A DNA stretch of 64,000 bases, taken from Tubiluchus corallicola (Eukaryota; Priapulida; Priapulimorpha; Priapulimorphida; Tubiluchidae). Position numbers and translations under genes: made by a program. Under the pieces are notes generated by a model that was not told where the DNA came from, ran no database searches, and was given only the letters and a program-made list of their open reading frames with translations. The DNA is taken from NCBI GenBank assembly GCA_030141605.1, contig JAQGDQ010000350.1, positions 185,489-249,488 of the forward strand, written 5' to 3'. Shown one piece after another: positions 44,901-62,062 of the stretch (positions are counted from its first letter, which is position 1; each line of letters starts with the position of its first letter).

Positions 44901-46580
44901 CTTAGGTTGGCATTAACATTATGTCATTTAAAACTTACAGCTCATAAGCAGCACCTAACAGTAATCAGTTACAACCATAACTAAATAAATAAATAATTGC
45001 TACCAGCAGTTAAGTACTATATTAAATAAAAATGAATGCTATAGAATGGAATAATAATAATTACTATTTTCTAACATTAGGCTATTGACAGGAAAGCCCA
45101 AATCTCTTGCATGATCAGAATAAGCCTTTTCACAGTTTCAGCGATTGACGATGATCGTGAAAAGGTATTAGAAAACTCATTAGAGTACACTTGACATTTC
45201 ATGAACTCATCCTGGTAATTATGTATTCAACTCGTGAAGCTGTTTTTACTTTGCGTCGTGCAAATACTATGTTAATGTCTAATGACAAGTGTTATCCAAG
45301 TCCATTAATCATATGTATTACATTTTATTCATGAGCTTAAAATGAAATGAAATAAATTTTACCTCTCATGCATGATTAATAGAACTTAAAAAAAACCTTC
45401 TCAAATCTATGTTGCAGAAAATTTTCATCTCAAGACAACAAAAAACAATTAAATAGTGAATGAGTCAAGTAATCATGGTTTACACCAATTACTATAGATG
45501 GCGACACATAATTAATAGATCTATTAACTGTTTGTGGTGTGCAACTGAAACAATAGCAGTGCATTTCTGGAGGTGTTTTGCTAGAAAGTTTGCTATGTTT
45601 CCCAAAAACCACTAGAGATTATTCTCACAACGTACTACTAAGCGGTTTTTGTAATATGTACAAGCTTCCACAAAAAATTATTTACAATAATCAATCACTG
45701 TTTCAATCTCAAAGTTTACAAATGGAACTTACAACATAATTAAATATATTATTAACAAACAAACACAAAACAATTTATACAACTTCTTATATTGCACCAA
45801 GGCTGTCACTACTAAGTATTCTATAGATTACCGAATTGCCATGACTGAATGTATGAAATGCACTAAAAAAAACACCATTTGGCACAAGCCGGAAAATTGA
45901 CATTTTTTCACTTGCAAAATGTTTAAATACATCACAATGATTACACATTACGTTCAGTGCATAATTAATTACTCATCTTGCAATTTTGTAGAAAAAACTT
46001 TTCAGAAATTTGGCTATAGTTTACTAATTTAGCCGTTCTGTTGATAAAAACAGTTAAGTTTCACTGTAGATTAGACGTGCTAGTACACACACTGCAGTGC
46101 GCGCCAAGTATGTGGCATCTTGCTATAGTGAAACCAACAAGATCACCATTTCAATCTTTATTTTTAAAAGTACATTAAATTCAAATATTTTCCATTCATC
46201 ATGTTGTATCAACAGGGTACCTCGCAAAGTAGTTTTCAGTGTTTCAGAAAAAAGTGCTAAATACCACTACAACCATGAAAAAATAGTGGCTAAGCAATAT
46301 ACAAATAAAAATATTAATAAATATTTTTCAGCTTTTTTAATAAAAATTGTTTTAATTCATTTAAATAATATGAAATATTCAAACCGTGACTTTCAAGCTC
46401 AACTCTTTGCAGTGATTTTAAAAGCAAAACAAGTATCCCTTTTTGCCTTTCGTGGAATACAAGGATATGAGGCTTTTGAAGGGCAGAAAAATGTCAAATT
46501 ATGGCATTGATGACAGCCCTACATTGTATAACTCCAAAGTCGAGTAGCAGTCATATATGTATTCTAACCAATGACGAATT
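44901..46580. other. Intergenic DNA downstream of Rab33, no gene seen
   Basis: Contains a 52-bp end-fusion of the AATAAGCC MITE (45,119-45,170). The 137-codon plus-strand frame at 46,097-46,510 has no recognised features and is AT-rich, so I do not call it. The 3' UTR of Rab33 may extend into the right end on the minus strand. Confidence 0.45.
45119..45170. mobile_element. Internally deleted remnant of the AATAAGCC MITE
   Basis: AATAAGCCTTTTCACAGTTT is joined directly to GATTGACGATGATCGTGAAA and AGGT, which correspond to the opposite ends of the 388-bp copy at 49,343. Almost all of the interior is gone. Confidence 0.7.
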
Positions 46581-46593
46581 AGATAACATACAC

Positions 46594-47074
46594 CAGGGGT
46601 GTGCAAATTGCGGCCCGCGGGCCACTTGTGGCCCGCCGAGAGAATTTGTCAACCTAATGAAAGTGCGGTCTGGACGATTAATTGAGTGTATCCAGCTGAA
46701 GTCCGTGCCACGATCCCAAAGATAGTGCGGGTAGTTTTTTCTACTAGATCGGATGCCATTAACCCTTACAAGACGGTTGTAGCTTAATGTTACTGTACTA
46801 CACAGACTGTGTGATACACATTACTAATATGCATTGTAATGAAATTACCACTATCTGTCCTGAAAGTAGAAATATATGGTTTGTAATATAAATTTTAATA
46901 ACTTCTAAAATAGTTTCTTGAGTGTAGTAGTAATGATGTACGCAGGTTGGATGCAAAAAAAAATTGTTATTAGGCCCTTCTGTACTTGGCACCTTGATCA
47001 AACTGCCTGTGGCCCGCAGGAATTGCGGGAAAGTTTAATGTGGCCCGGGTAGTCAAATCATTTGCACACCTCTG
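46594..47074. mobile_element. hAT-type MITE, family CAGGGGTGTGCAAAT, copy 1
   Basis: Starts CAGGGGTGTGCAAAT and ends ATTTGCACACCTCTG. A perfect 8-bp target duplication ACATACAC lies at 46,586-46,593 and 47,075-47,082. Next to the ends are GC-rich GGCCCGCGGGCC segments. It lies 45 bp beyond the Rab33 stop. A second, inverted copy forms the apex of the palindrome at 62,754-63,215. Confidence 0.95.
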
Positions 47075-47118
47075 ACATACACCATGTACTTTCTCAAGGC
47101 ATTAAAACCAATCAGTGA

Positions 47119-51070
<3,952 letters not shown>

Positions 51071-51810
51071 TGTTAGCCTGCACAGTGTTTCTAAAGGTGA
51101 CTCAAATAAAACTAAGAAGCTACAATTAAAACTATACGCGTGTAGCTTTAATGTACAGCCTCATTACAAAACGTTGGCCTAATTAGAGGTGTATCGTATA
51201 CCACCGCTGAGTCAGCTTGCAGTCTGATATAAAGTGAGAACTTGTCAAGTGAAAACTAAACCACTTGAAGACCTCACAAAGATAAACATGATCGTCACAT
51301 GTAAAATACAGAACAGGAACGTTTAATACATTAATGTCACAACTCAGCTAATGAAATGGAATAATTAATTAAATATGTTTTTATAAAAAGTAACAAATTT
51401 GTCAAATCTGTTGAAATATAGATTTCCTAAATAATAAAATTCCACACCAAACACTGTTGTTGGACGTTTCGCGTATTAATGTGTACTTTTATGTACAGTA
51501 GTTTCACATAGAGCCTTTTGGGAAGGATTTTGTCAAGAAATATTTTATAGAAATTTAAATTTCAATGTATTTTTTCGTAAATTTTTACAATTTTATAAAA
51601 GTTTGTACAAGTGTGAACAGCTGCATAATTCTCGAATAGCAGTGGTGATCTGTACTCTAAGAATAAAACTTCTCGTGTGCATAAATAAACGCGAAAAATT
51701 TCGAGATCTTCTGCCCTCCATCTTGAACAAGCACGAGGTGTAGAAATTTTTAGTCATTGGGGACTTCCAGTCAAAATTACTGGATTTTCTCGTCTTTTAA
51801 GAAAATAAGA
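51071..51810. promoter_or_regulatory. Shared head-to-head promoter region of Rab33 and NAA15
   Basis: The start codons of Rab33 (51,070, minus) and NAA15 (51,811, plus) are 740 bp apart with no other gene between them. The region must hold both 5' UTRs and promoters unless upstream non-coding exons exist. No TATA box can be assigned with confidence. Confidence 0.6.
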
Positions 51811-54800
51811 ATGTCTTCATCTTCACAGCCTTTACCGCCGCGTGAAAATACGCTATTTAAAAGAATTTTGGTAAGGAGTTTGTAACACAAAGGAATTATT
51901 AACATGTGTATTAATTCTGATTGAGTTTTGATTGAAATGTTAGTCATTATATTTAGTATTCCGTGACTTAGTTTAAGCCATACAGAGGTGCCCTTGATTT
52001 TCTGTTAAGTTGTAATTTTGTAACTTTGTGTTCAGGTGACTGAGATTATAGGATTATTTCATATTCAGTTCAGTTCCAGGCCTCAAACCTATGTTATAAT
52101 AATCTCTTCAGTTACCATCATACTTCTTGGTGTTTCTGGGTATAATTGATTGCTCTGCTTCAAACGCTTTTTTTAAAACATTCACGTTGTTAACGCTAAA
52201 GTAAAGAACTCATTTAGATTGTTCCAAGATGCTAACAATCTCTGCCTGAAGAAACTGCTTTTTTTATATCTTTCTTCAACCATGGTACCAAAACTGGGCA
52301 ATATATATAATCAACAGTAGGTCTTATTCTTAAAGTTGCTCATTTATTACCATTCAAAAATGAAGGCCATAATCTATTTAGATCTCATTGTGGAATGTCA
52401 CGGTCAGCTTTTGCAGTGGTTTCCATAGATTTTACAAACATCCGTAAAAAAATTGGTTTTACTCACAGTGCAGTCAGGTAAATCATTTATGTATAAAATG
52501 AATAAAATTGGTCCAAGAATGGTTCCTTGTGGAACACCGGAAATCATGTGTGCCGTCTGACTGAACATTGCCTATAACTATAGAAATGAAAGTTTTATCC
52601 AATTAGAGACTTTGCCAGCAATGCCTAGGTTATATATTTTAAGTATTAAATGTTTTTGGGAACAGAATTAAAAGCTTAGGCAGAATCTGTCCATGCTCAT
52701 ACTTGGTTTATGATTTGACCACACCTGTTGTGCAAGCATTCAAACATTTGTGTGAAACAAGAACAGTTTCTTTAAAAACTGTGCTGATAGCATAGTTATA
52801 ATGCTATAATCAGTACAGTAATTTACAATAGGATAAATTATAATTTTCTCCAGAATTTTAACAACTTGACATGTTATAGAAATGGGTATGTATGATTTTC
52901 TGCTTGTGTAAACTTGTTTGGAACGTTTTTTTGTATCGGGAAATCTTAGCATCTAGCCAGTCACTGGGAAGATTGCTTATATAACAGATTCTTTAAATAG
53001 TAAATGTGGCAGAGAAGCCAAATTTAAAACATTTTTAAGATGAAGGCATGGATATCATGATTATCATCTGTGCCTGTCGATTTATAAGGTTGATTTTTAT
53101 GCTTTAGGCCTGTATTTCTTACATTGGTAACTGACAAGTGATTATTATTTGGTGCTTTAAAATTTCTATTAGAGGTTAATTCAGGAAGATTCTCTTATCA
53201 GGCTCAACAGCCAGAAACAGTAGAAACATTAACATCTGATCTGGCATATGGTTACATATATTTTGAAGTTCTTGCTAATAAAAAATTATAATTGTTTTAT
53301 CATGTCTTTCATCATTTTGCAATGTGATTCAGTGATGTCTGCATATTATAAGTTCCATCACTTTAAACGCTGAATTCGATTGGCCAGTTGTAAGGGATGA
53401 ACTGTAGACTGTCTTGACCAGTGTAGGAAATGTGGTGGTCTAGGGGTCTTAAGCATCTGTGCTGTAATCAGAAGCGCCCTGGTTCATATCCCGGCCGCTT
53501 TTTTTGCATTTCCTGTTTTTCAAATTTGGTTTTACGTTTGACTAATTATGGTTTTGTACATCATTGAACCTAAATTATTATAGGAAATATTGCTAGGTGA
53601 ATTCTGTTAAAACTGAGAATAAAATTTTGAAACGAGTAAATATTATATTTTGGTTTTCATCGTAATTTGCTTCAAGAAAATAGTGAATGAAAATTCACAT
53701 TCCGTAACAGTTGACATTTATAATTTGAACTTGACTTTATGGTTGCATAAGAAGAAAACCGAAGTAGAAACTGTGGTTAAAAAAAAAGGTACTTTATTTC
53801 GTCAATATTTTGTTACTTGTGTATGATAAGCTATAAAGTTAAACTTGGTTTTAATGAGTCACATCAATGGACTTGGCAGGAGCAAAATGAAACCTCATGA
53901 TGTTGACAAAAGTACGGACAGTGTGCTGTTGTTTAGAAAACTACAGTAACTTTTGTCTACTATTCTCAACTACAGTCAACCTCGGATATAAGGGACGCCT
54001 CCTGACCGGAAAAAATCGTCCCTTATAGCCGAAGTTGAGTCAGACCGAGGGTGCAGAAATGCGAGATGTATGTGACCGCGGAAACCGAGCTGTTGGAAGG
54101 CTGAGTTTGCGAAAAATTGAGTTTAAAAATCGATTTGATCATAGGGTCCCTTATATACAAGGTAATTTACCTGAGTACCTATTACGTGCGACCTGAAGAT
54201 ATCGTCCCTTATAACTGAAAGTCCCTAATATCCCGAGTACCTTATATACGAAGATTTTTATAAGAACGAAGATTTATTTATGACGAAAAATCGGGACCAG
54301 TGTTGGTGGTGCCTTATAAGCAAATCTCCCTTATAAGTGAGTACCTTATACCTGAGGTTGACTGCCCCATTAATGCTGACCATGAAGCACTTGACGACGG
54401 ATGACGCTTGTGTACTTATACTGTTCATCTATTTCAGAAATGCTATGAACATAAGCAGTACAAAAATGGCCTGAAGTTTGCAAAGATAATTCTTTCAAAT
54501 CCAAAGTTTGCCGAACACGGAGGTGAGTAGAGTAAGCACTTTTAGGCATCGAAGGGAGTTGATTAAGTACTTTTACGCATGGAGGTGATTTGAGTAAGCA
54601 CTTTTGTGTGTGGGGATTTAACGTCTAGGAGAAAAGGGTAAGTTGGGTAAATACTACTAAAATCTCAGAAAAATGCTACCAAAAATTATGAAAAGTTTCA
54701 CTTACGAAACGTGATAATTTTTGAGGAAAATCTAACTGAACCGAAATTGCAATTATTGGTAAAATTTCATTTCGGTAACATCCCTGCTTGAATATTGTTA

Positions 54801-57800
54801 CTGCTAACACTAATCAACTGCAGGTGTTTACTTCCTCTACAAATTTTGTCTCGTGGAAAACTTTTCATTCATGTTACACAATCTTCCAATACAATACTGA
54901 GCATATATATATATACTATATATATATAATAATCTTTATTTGCCATAAAGAATCGATATTCATAACTATAAAAGCATAAAAGAACATCGCAGCATTAGAA
55001 TAAAATTCACACAACTGTTAAAGTCAAATGCGTCCAGTGCGAACTAAAAACTACTGTGCCAAAAATTTAAAACAAAATATACGTTATAATATTACACGGA
55101 AATTATAAAATACTGAGTATCTACTATAGATCGGCCAGAATCATTTTATGCCCAAGCAATAAGTGTTTAACTTTTTCCATAACGTGTTTTAATTCTTTCT
55201 TAATGTTTATTTACTTTGTAAATGTCTGCTATACAAAAAAACTATTTTCACAAATGTGTTTATTTGTAAATTAAAGTACAAAAACAACCGTTCTCTTAAT
55301 ATGGTCATTTTGTTCTCCAGAAACGCTGGCTATGAAGGGGCTAACTCTAAACTGCCTCGGTCGCAAAGAGGAGGCATTTGAACACGTACGGAGGGGTCTG
55401 AGAAACGACGTTCGTAGTCATGTCTGCTGGCACGTGTACGGGTTGCTGCAGCGGTCTGAGAAACAATACGAAGAGGCTCTGAAGTGTTACCGTAACGCGT
55501 TAAAGATAGACAAAGATAACATTCAGATACTACGAGATCGAGCGCTACTGCAGATACAGATGAGGGATCTTGAGGGTTACCGGGACACAAGATATCAGTT
55601 GCTGATCCTGCGACCGACGCAACGGGCATCTTGGATAGGATATGCAATGTCATATCACCTGCTGAAAGATTACGACACGGCGCTGAGTATTTTGGAGGAA
55701 TTCCGTAAAACCACACAGCACTCGGTAATATTTTGTGTGTTCAGTATGGAGGGTTAATGACTAGTGATGGAAGGTGTTTACAATTCCACAAACAATTTAA
55801 ATACCCTAATTCTAACCCTAACCTAACCTCACCCTGAACCCTAACCCCAACCCTAACCCCAATCTGTTTCACGAACTCATTTCTTGTGTGTGGGGGAATT
55901 GTAAACTTTAGCCATTAGTGATCACCTAATGTAAATGTTTTTGCATTATTTTTGCATATTTTTGAATAATTTAACAATGTTGCAACCAGTTTTTTCAAAG
56001 TGTGGTTCTCACTAAATGTGCATGATTAGACCGTAATATCTCTTTTTATATAAGTTGCATCACACAAAGCCACTAGCCACGGATCCTAAGAGGCTTCAGG
56101 AAATGTGGATGCAGAGCCATTAAATAAAATTTTGGTATCAAATTATTTAGTGATAAGATATACCTTTAACCACGTAACGTTCTTTTTGAAGTGGGTGATG
56201 ATGTACTTGTCAGGTAACAATTTTTTGACAAAGAATCCCGCAAATAAAAGGCCCAAAGAGAAAAAATGGAGGGCACTTAATGCACAAATATATATCGGAT
56301 TTGGTCCTAATCTACTACGACCCGACAGTCAAGGATATTTTTTTGAATATTGCACAATATTAAGTGAAAGAGGGGGTCACTATATGCGCTTGTTGCAAAC
56401 TTGAGGTACTAGCAGTACTTTGTGTCATCTTTTTGGCTGAACCAGATAAGCATGCACACTTTCGTGTAAATGGCATGTGGTCGGTACATGTTTCCTCGAG
56501 GCGATATTAATCTCCGTCTTGCAGTTTCATATAGTGTATAAAAAACTCTTTGCCTCGTGTATGGGTGGCCTTTTGGGGAAATACTTCTGGGTGGCATGCA
56601 ATTTCCGATTCACAGCCAGTCTTAATGAATCCTGATGTAGCAACGTTTCATCTTAATTATGACACTATTCACTTTATTGATGATTGGTTTGCTTTAATGA
56701 TGAAATTTCGCCTTAGTGTTATGAAGATTTTGATTGTCATGTTGGCACTTTATAAAACTGCTAGCTTTGTACGTCTGAAAAGATACAGACTAGCAGCATT
56801 GTCTTTCCCCTTAAACCTTTATCTTTGGTAATGAACTAGATTCCAGGCTAGCATTTAACATTAGTAGTACTGCTTAATGGTGAATTGTAGTTTACAGTGT
56901 GTGAAACAACTTATATAAATACTGCAAAATCATAAGCATTTCTAGATAAAAACTATTTTGTAAATAATAGTGTGTGAGCTAGGTCTGAGACGGTTAACCG
57001 TTTAATCGACCGCCAAGTGGTGTAACCCTTTAGAAAATCACTTAACGTTACTTAACCAAGATTTCTACGTATCCGTAGTAATGGAACTCCGCCCCGATCC
57101 CGATTACACAAAATTGTATTATTTACAACATTGTTTCAATTAATCTGGTTGTTTAAGAAACATCTAAACGGTAAATTCCAAAACGTTTTTCACTCGCGTA
57201 CGTTACCTGGATGCCGCCATGTTGGACATTCTCACTGGCGCATGCTAAATTTGAACCGCACCGCTTACTCGTACAACTCGCGTGTATTTGATGTTTTCTT
57301 ATTTGTATGATGACATCGTGAACGGTTAAGCGACTGCTATTCATAATGGTTAATTAAAAAAGCTAACCTTCTCAACTCTAGTGTGAACACGACAAGCATT
57401 TTTATTGGTTGTTCTAGATCTTGAGAGAAAGTTATTGTCGATTCTGTTTATTTCTGCAGGTAAAAGTTTACGACTACGAGCACAGTGAATTGCTGCTGTA
57501 TCAATGTCAAGTGATGCGTGAAGCCAGCATGCTGGAGGAAGCACTTAAACATCTTGAAAAATATGAACATCAAATCGTAGACAAGCTGTACATTAGCGAA
57601 GCGCGTGGTACGTACTGTACACTTGTTTTTGTTCATGGGGATTAGTCAGGTGATTGGGGCCTCCGATTTTCCGTTTCAAATTTGACCAAATTCTGTTTTA
57701 AAGAATCGTCAGTTCCGTTTTGATTTCACTTCCCAGAAATTAGGGATGTGACGAACCTGAAATTACCGAATCCAAATCTATGCCAAATCTCATTTTCACA

Positions 57801-60800
57801 ATAATTTTTGAATTCCGATCGAATCCGAATCTCAGTTTAAAATAACTTTCGAAACCGAATCGAGTTTGAATCTCAGTTTTTCGGATTGTTTTTTCAACCA
57901 AAATCTTTTTCGAATCTGCGCAGTTTTCAATCAAATTATGGCAGATTGGTAAGACAGCAGTGTTTTTCATGACGATTACAGGTGAGCTGAGGCTGTCTGA
58001 GCAGCACGTTTGACAGTAATTCTGCAATAATAAAGACTATAGGTGATCTAATTATTTTGTAACTGATTTTTTCTGCCGATGACTAACAATATAAAATGAT
58101 CTGATAGTCAAAAAATTCCTTGGGGTGCTTGTATCTACACTCCATGAGTGCGTGTAATGTGGATGACAAAACACCACATTCGTCTAAGCCACATCATGCG
58201 TTGTTAGCGAAGCCAAGTTCTCTCAAAGTAATTTGAGAAATCTTGGCATTTTTGTTGCAACTGGCAGTTAAAATCGTAATGCGAAGCATTGATGCTCGCT
58301 TCCGCATAGGATTTCATTAGCTGGACACATGCTGTCACTGGATATGGCGACGTCTGCATATTTTAATCAGGGCAAAATTATCAAAAAAAGGCAGAGAGAG
58401 TTCAGGATTTTGCCGAAAAATTTAAAGGTGAATGAGCGTATGATACTTTTATTACAAAGCGCTACTGAATCACCTCTGTAGCCGAAGCTAAACCGGATTT
58501 TTTTCATAAGTCTCTGCCGAATCGGGTCGTATTTAAAGTAACTTAGAACTTCAGAGGATCGAATCGAATCAAAACTCTGATTCGATTTCAAAGCTCTATT
58601 TCTGTCGGAGGTTCGTGACATCCCTAGCAGAAATTAGAAGCTATGTGGCCCTGTGACTAGTATTTATCATCAAATTCTGTGATGTGTGATAGATTGTAAT
58701 TAAAAAAATAAATTTTTATATGAGCTAAGTATGTAGTCTATCAGATATTTGTGAATGGCTAAGATAAACTAAGGATGCCAACATTTAATTCGCACACAAA
58801 AGTTACAGCAGAATATCCTATCACGTTCGTGCAAATCATCGGGAAGTTTCCTGGCTAGCTGTCGCATGCATAACGTTGTCAGATCGTGTTTGTGTGAGCA
58901 GGGGAAATCTTTCCACAAACGTACTGCTATTCGCAACAAGCTTGCACTAAAAATTTCCCATATTTCTCGTGACAAATGCAAAATCAAAGTGAAAATACGA
59001 AGGCAAGCTGCATAAAAAATAAAACTCCGGGAAGAACTTCTATTAAGGTTGCAAGAGGCTGAAAAAACTGCTTAGTTTTGCCGGAAAGTAACAAGCGAAG
59101 AAAATTCCGTCTCTAATATGCATTAAATTTGCAGAAAACTTGGAAGTCAGAGTATTTCCATTTTTCGTGGCTATTTCCGTTTTAGTTGCCCATTTCCGTG
59201 AATTCCGTCCTTTTTTCACGATCGCAGCACATCAGAGGCCCTAGGTGACTGACGTGCAATACAAACTGTTGAACAGTCAGTTTGTAAAGACTTTTATTTT
59301 ACGCATTAGATTACCCCTTCGAGATGATGATCTGCAGTGAGCAGTTAGCAGCAAGATTTTTTTGGAAAAAAATTGATTTCTCGTTTGTCCCAGGCTAAAA
59401 AAGTATATCAAACATCATTCCACAAGTTTGTAATTTTATTCGTGTGGATAAATTCTTGCTCGTGTACCGCGCATTTCTGAAATTTTTGTTTTTTGAGCAG
59501 TCTTTGTCTTTTATTTAATTTGGCTTGTTGAATATCTGGGCATATACCAAACACCTGTGCCTGTCACCATACAAAAATACCTTATTTGTATCAATGAGTT
59601 TCTTGTAATATATTTCTTATGTTTGTTTTCAGCTGAAATCTACCTGAACTTGGGAGAGAAAGAGAAGGCTGAGGCACAATACCGGGATCTCATTTGCAGG
59701 AACAAGGAGAACTGGGCGTATTACAAAGGTGTAGAGCAGTCCATAGAAGCAGGTAATTAAAGATTATTACTTTTCAATTGGGCTGAGACGGTTAAACGTT
59801 TAATCAATTGCTAACTGGTGTAACTGTTTAGAAAATCACTAATGTTTACATAGCCAAGTTTTCTACGTATCCGTATTAATGAAACCTTGTATATTTTCTG
59901 AGAATGCATACGCAGTTAGCAATGTACCACTTGCATAAAAGTGTACTATTTACAACGTTGTTTCAATTAATCTGGCTGTCTAGGAAGCATCTAAACTGTA
60001 AATTATAAAACGTTTTTCACTCGCGTATGTTACCAGGATGCCGCCATGTTGGACATTCTCACGGGCGCACTGCTAAATTTGAACCCGCACCGCTTACTCA
60101 TACAACTCGTGTGTTTTCGATAGTTTTTTATATGCATGACGTCATCGGACAGTTAAACATTAATTGACCCGCAATTAACAACGTTTAAACGGTTAGTTAA
60201 AAGCTTAACCATCTCAGCCCTACTTTTTAGTATGTGTATTGTAGTCACAAATGATGTGATTTCAATGGATCCTTCTGATGACGGCTGCCGTACTCGGTCG
60301 TTGATGCAGAGTCAACGTGATCAAAACTGATAGACTACAGTACACATTAATTTCTCAAGGTTTTGTGGTGCAGCATATACAGCTAATAAGCATCCGACAT
60401 AAATGTGCTAAATTTCGAAATTGATTCATGTAATTGATCTCGCATATTGATATTTTGATAATAAATTCATTTTAAAGGAAAGAACAAGTCACTCAGTATG
60501 TTGGGTTTGCTTTACTGTTATCACCCAAACTTAGAAAAATATAGCAAAGAAATTTGCAAAGAACTGCCTATAAGTCATAAATTTAAAATATACTACCCCT
60601 GAATAGAAATTTTCGGGCGTGGTGGTTGCTGCCATTCACTTGAAGATCGTGACTTAATTGGTCGACTTCGTGACTTTCCGTAAGCACGCACTGCTTAAAC
60701 TCATTCAAACTTCTGCAGCTTAAATAATGCTTATGCAAAAATATTTCAAAATTAGTTATCTGATTTTTTTGTAAAAACTTATACTTTTGGTGAAGATTGA

Positions 60801-62062
60801 CAGTGCGCTACTTTTTTTCAAGATTAATGACGTCATTGGAAGAAGAATGGGCATTGAAAATGGGAGCTCCCAACATGAAGTGATCGCAACTTTAAAGTGA
60901 TTTTACTAATTACACGAGGCGCTTATCGCAGTTTTATTACTAAATCTTTCTAACATTTTTTGTGAACATTGAAATAAGTCTAACCTCCTAGAAGGCTTGA
61001 CTTTTCCTTTAATTAATGGCTGCTTACTATTTTTTGTGAACATTGAAATAAGTCTAACCTCCTAGAAGGCTTGACTTTTCCTTTAATTAATGGCTGCTTA
61101 CTATTGTTTACTTTGTTTTGTGGGAAAATTGACAGCTTAGTATAAGAAATTTAAAGCAGGGGCAGAATTTTGATGCTGATACCTGCATCCATTCTCCTAA
61201 ACATTCGCGTCAATGCCCACTACCGCGAATGTAGTTAGATTCACGCAGGTCTTACCTGAACGGAAAAAAAAAGAAATATTGGCAGTTATCTGATTTGTTT
61301 CCTTCTATGCCTTATGCTGCCATATTAGTTACCTCACAAGTTTCTTTGCGCTTTTCATTCAGACTTGCACGTAAAAGTCGTAGGGTTCTGCGTTCGTTAC
61401 CAAACTTGTGGTAGATGGTGAAAGTTTGGAAATGGCCGATTTGTCAAGTTAACAGCAAAATAATTCGTATTTCACGTAAATATAGAGCAACTCTTGTTTC
61501 AAATGCTTGTGCTACATTTTTTGATGAAGGAAAATGATGATTGTTGTTCACTGACAAAGAGAAGACACAATAAAATTCTAAATGGCTTGGAGTTTGAATC
61601 ATTAAATGTTAGCTCCCATTCTGAAAAAGATGTTAGTACTGATAGTGATTAATTCTTATAATAATCTCTTCAGTCATTACTGTTTCAATACTTATAATTC
61701 ATCGTACTTGAGCTGTGCATTTTTGATCTTGATTCTCTGGATTGTTGTAAAATATCACAGCAAGAATCTGCTTAGATTCTAGCAAAATATAGTGAAATTC
61801 TGGTCCTGTAAAGGACTAGCTTTGTATAAATTTTTGTGCAGGTCTGTGAAGATATCTGCTTTCTCTCTCTAAATACAGACTCTGACCATGCAAATTATCG
61901 TAGTTTGTATAACTTTAGAGATGATTTTCTATCATTTATTGTCAAATATGTTGTTTCTGTGTTTAGACGATTACGAAGCAAAGTTACAGATGTACAAAGA
62001 ATTTAGTGAAAAATATCCTCGAGCTCAGGCTCCAAAACGACTTCCTCTCAACTTCACGTCAG
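51811..62062 (+). CDS. NAA15, auxiliary subunit of the NatA N-terminal acetyltransferase (5' part)
   Basis: Six coding exons: 51811-51870, 54438-54522, 55321-55724, 57460-57607, 59633-59752, 61967-62062. Phases fit and give 304 residues, about the first third of a protein usually near 860 aa. Recognisable blocks are [98 protein letters not shown] and [19 protein letters not shown]. They form helical TPR repeats that wrap the NAA10 catalytic subunit and anchor NatA to the ribosome. The remaining exons should follow exon 6, but the window turns into an inverted copy of exon 6 and its intron instead, so the true continuation is not seen. Introns hold many TEs; the largest, intron 1, contains a LINE relic, a SINE and a MITE. 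Confidence 0.95.
52080..53150 (-). pseudogene. LINE reverse transcriptase relic in NAA15 intron 1
   Basis: Minus-strand frames, joined across several frameshifts and stops, read [16 protein letters not shown] (the RPIS.T....K..E.I motif), then AFNSVPKN (AFDSVPH motif), then [20 protein letters not shown] followed by LPD, then FTDVCKIYG (decayed FADD). These are consecutive motifs of a jockey/CR1-type RT. The copy is dead. Confidence 0.8.
53345..53580 (+). repeat. tRNA-derived SINE with upstream head, copy 2
   Basis: Shares with 31,668-31,880 the head (GCTGAATTCGATTGGCCA...AAGGGATGAACT), the tRNA-like module (A box near GTGGTCTAGGGGTC, B box GGTTCATATCC) and the tail (TTTCAAATTTGGTTTTACG...GGTTTTGTAC). 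It lies in NAA15 intron 1. Confidence 0.7.
53973..54364. mobile_element. pogo/Tigger-like MITE (392 bp)
   Basis: Starts CAGTCAACCTCGGATATAAG and ends ACCTGAGGTTGACTG. A TA dinucleotide precedes the left end, but the right flank is CCCC, so the target duplication is not intact. The interior is built from repeated CCCTTATA motifs. It ends about 75 bp before NAA15 exon 2. Confidence 0.65.
55757..55925. repeat. Foldback element containing telomere-like CCCTAA repeats
   Basis: An imperfect inverted repeat (TAGTGATGG...GTTTACAATTCC and its complement) flanks a core with CTAACCCTAACC, GAACCCTAACCCC and AACCCTAACCCC at 55,803-55,860. These are degenerate copies of the animal telomere repeat. It lies 33 bp into NAA15 intron 3. 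Confidence 0.7.
56980..57380. mobile_element. hAT-type MITE, family TAGGGCTGAGACGGTTAA, copy 1
   Basis: Left end TAGGTCTGAGACGGTTAACC; right end inverted (AACCTTCTCAACTCTA). Target duplication GTGTGAGC (56,972-56,979) and GTGTGAAC (57,381-57,388), one mismatch. A second copy is at 59,778-60,222. It ends about 80 bp before NAA15 exon 4. Confidence 0.88.
57657..59243. mobile_element. hAT-type element (1.59 kb) in NAA15 intron 4, carrying a nested MITE
   Basis: Left end GGGCCTCCGAT; right end inverted ATCAGAGGCCCTA. Target duplication GGTGATTG (57,649-57,656) and GGTGACTG (59,244-59,251), one mismatch. The interior has TTCCGTTT repeats near both ends. About 890 bp of its length is the younger insertion at 57,741-58,626. 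I see no intact transposase. Confidence 0.78.
57741..58626. mobile_element. hAT-type MITE (886 bp) nested in the 57,657-59,243 element
   Basis: Ends are TAGGGATGTGACGAACCT and, inverted, TAGGGATGTCACGAACCT. Target duplication CCAGAAAT (57,733-57,740) and GCAGAAAT (58,627-58,634). It has GAATCNAAATCTCA-type subterminal repeats on both sides. Confidence 0.9.
59778..60222. mobile_element. hAT-type MITE, family TAGGGCTGAGACGGTTAA, copy 2
   Basis: Left end TTGGGCTGAGACGGTTAAAC; right end inverted (AGCTTAACCATCTCAGCCCTA minus its first base). Target duplication CTTTTCAA and CTTTTTAG, six of eight matching. Internal block GGATGCCGCCATGTTGGACA matches copy 1. It starts 25 bp past NAA15 exon 5. Confidence 0.82.
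60956..61104. repeat. 74-bp tandem duplication in NAA15 intron 5
   Basis: TTTTTTGTGAACATTGAAAT through GGCTGCTTACTA occurs twice in a row without differences. It sits within a dispersed repeat also found at 34,158-34,320. Confidence 0.9.
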
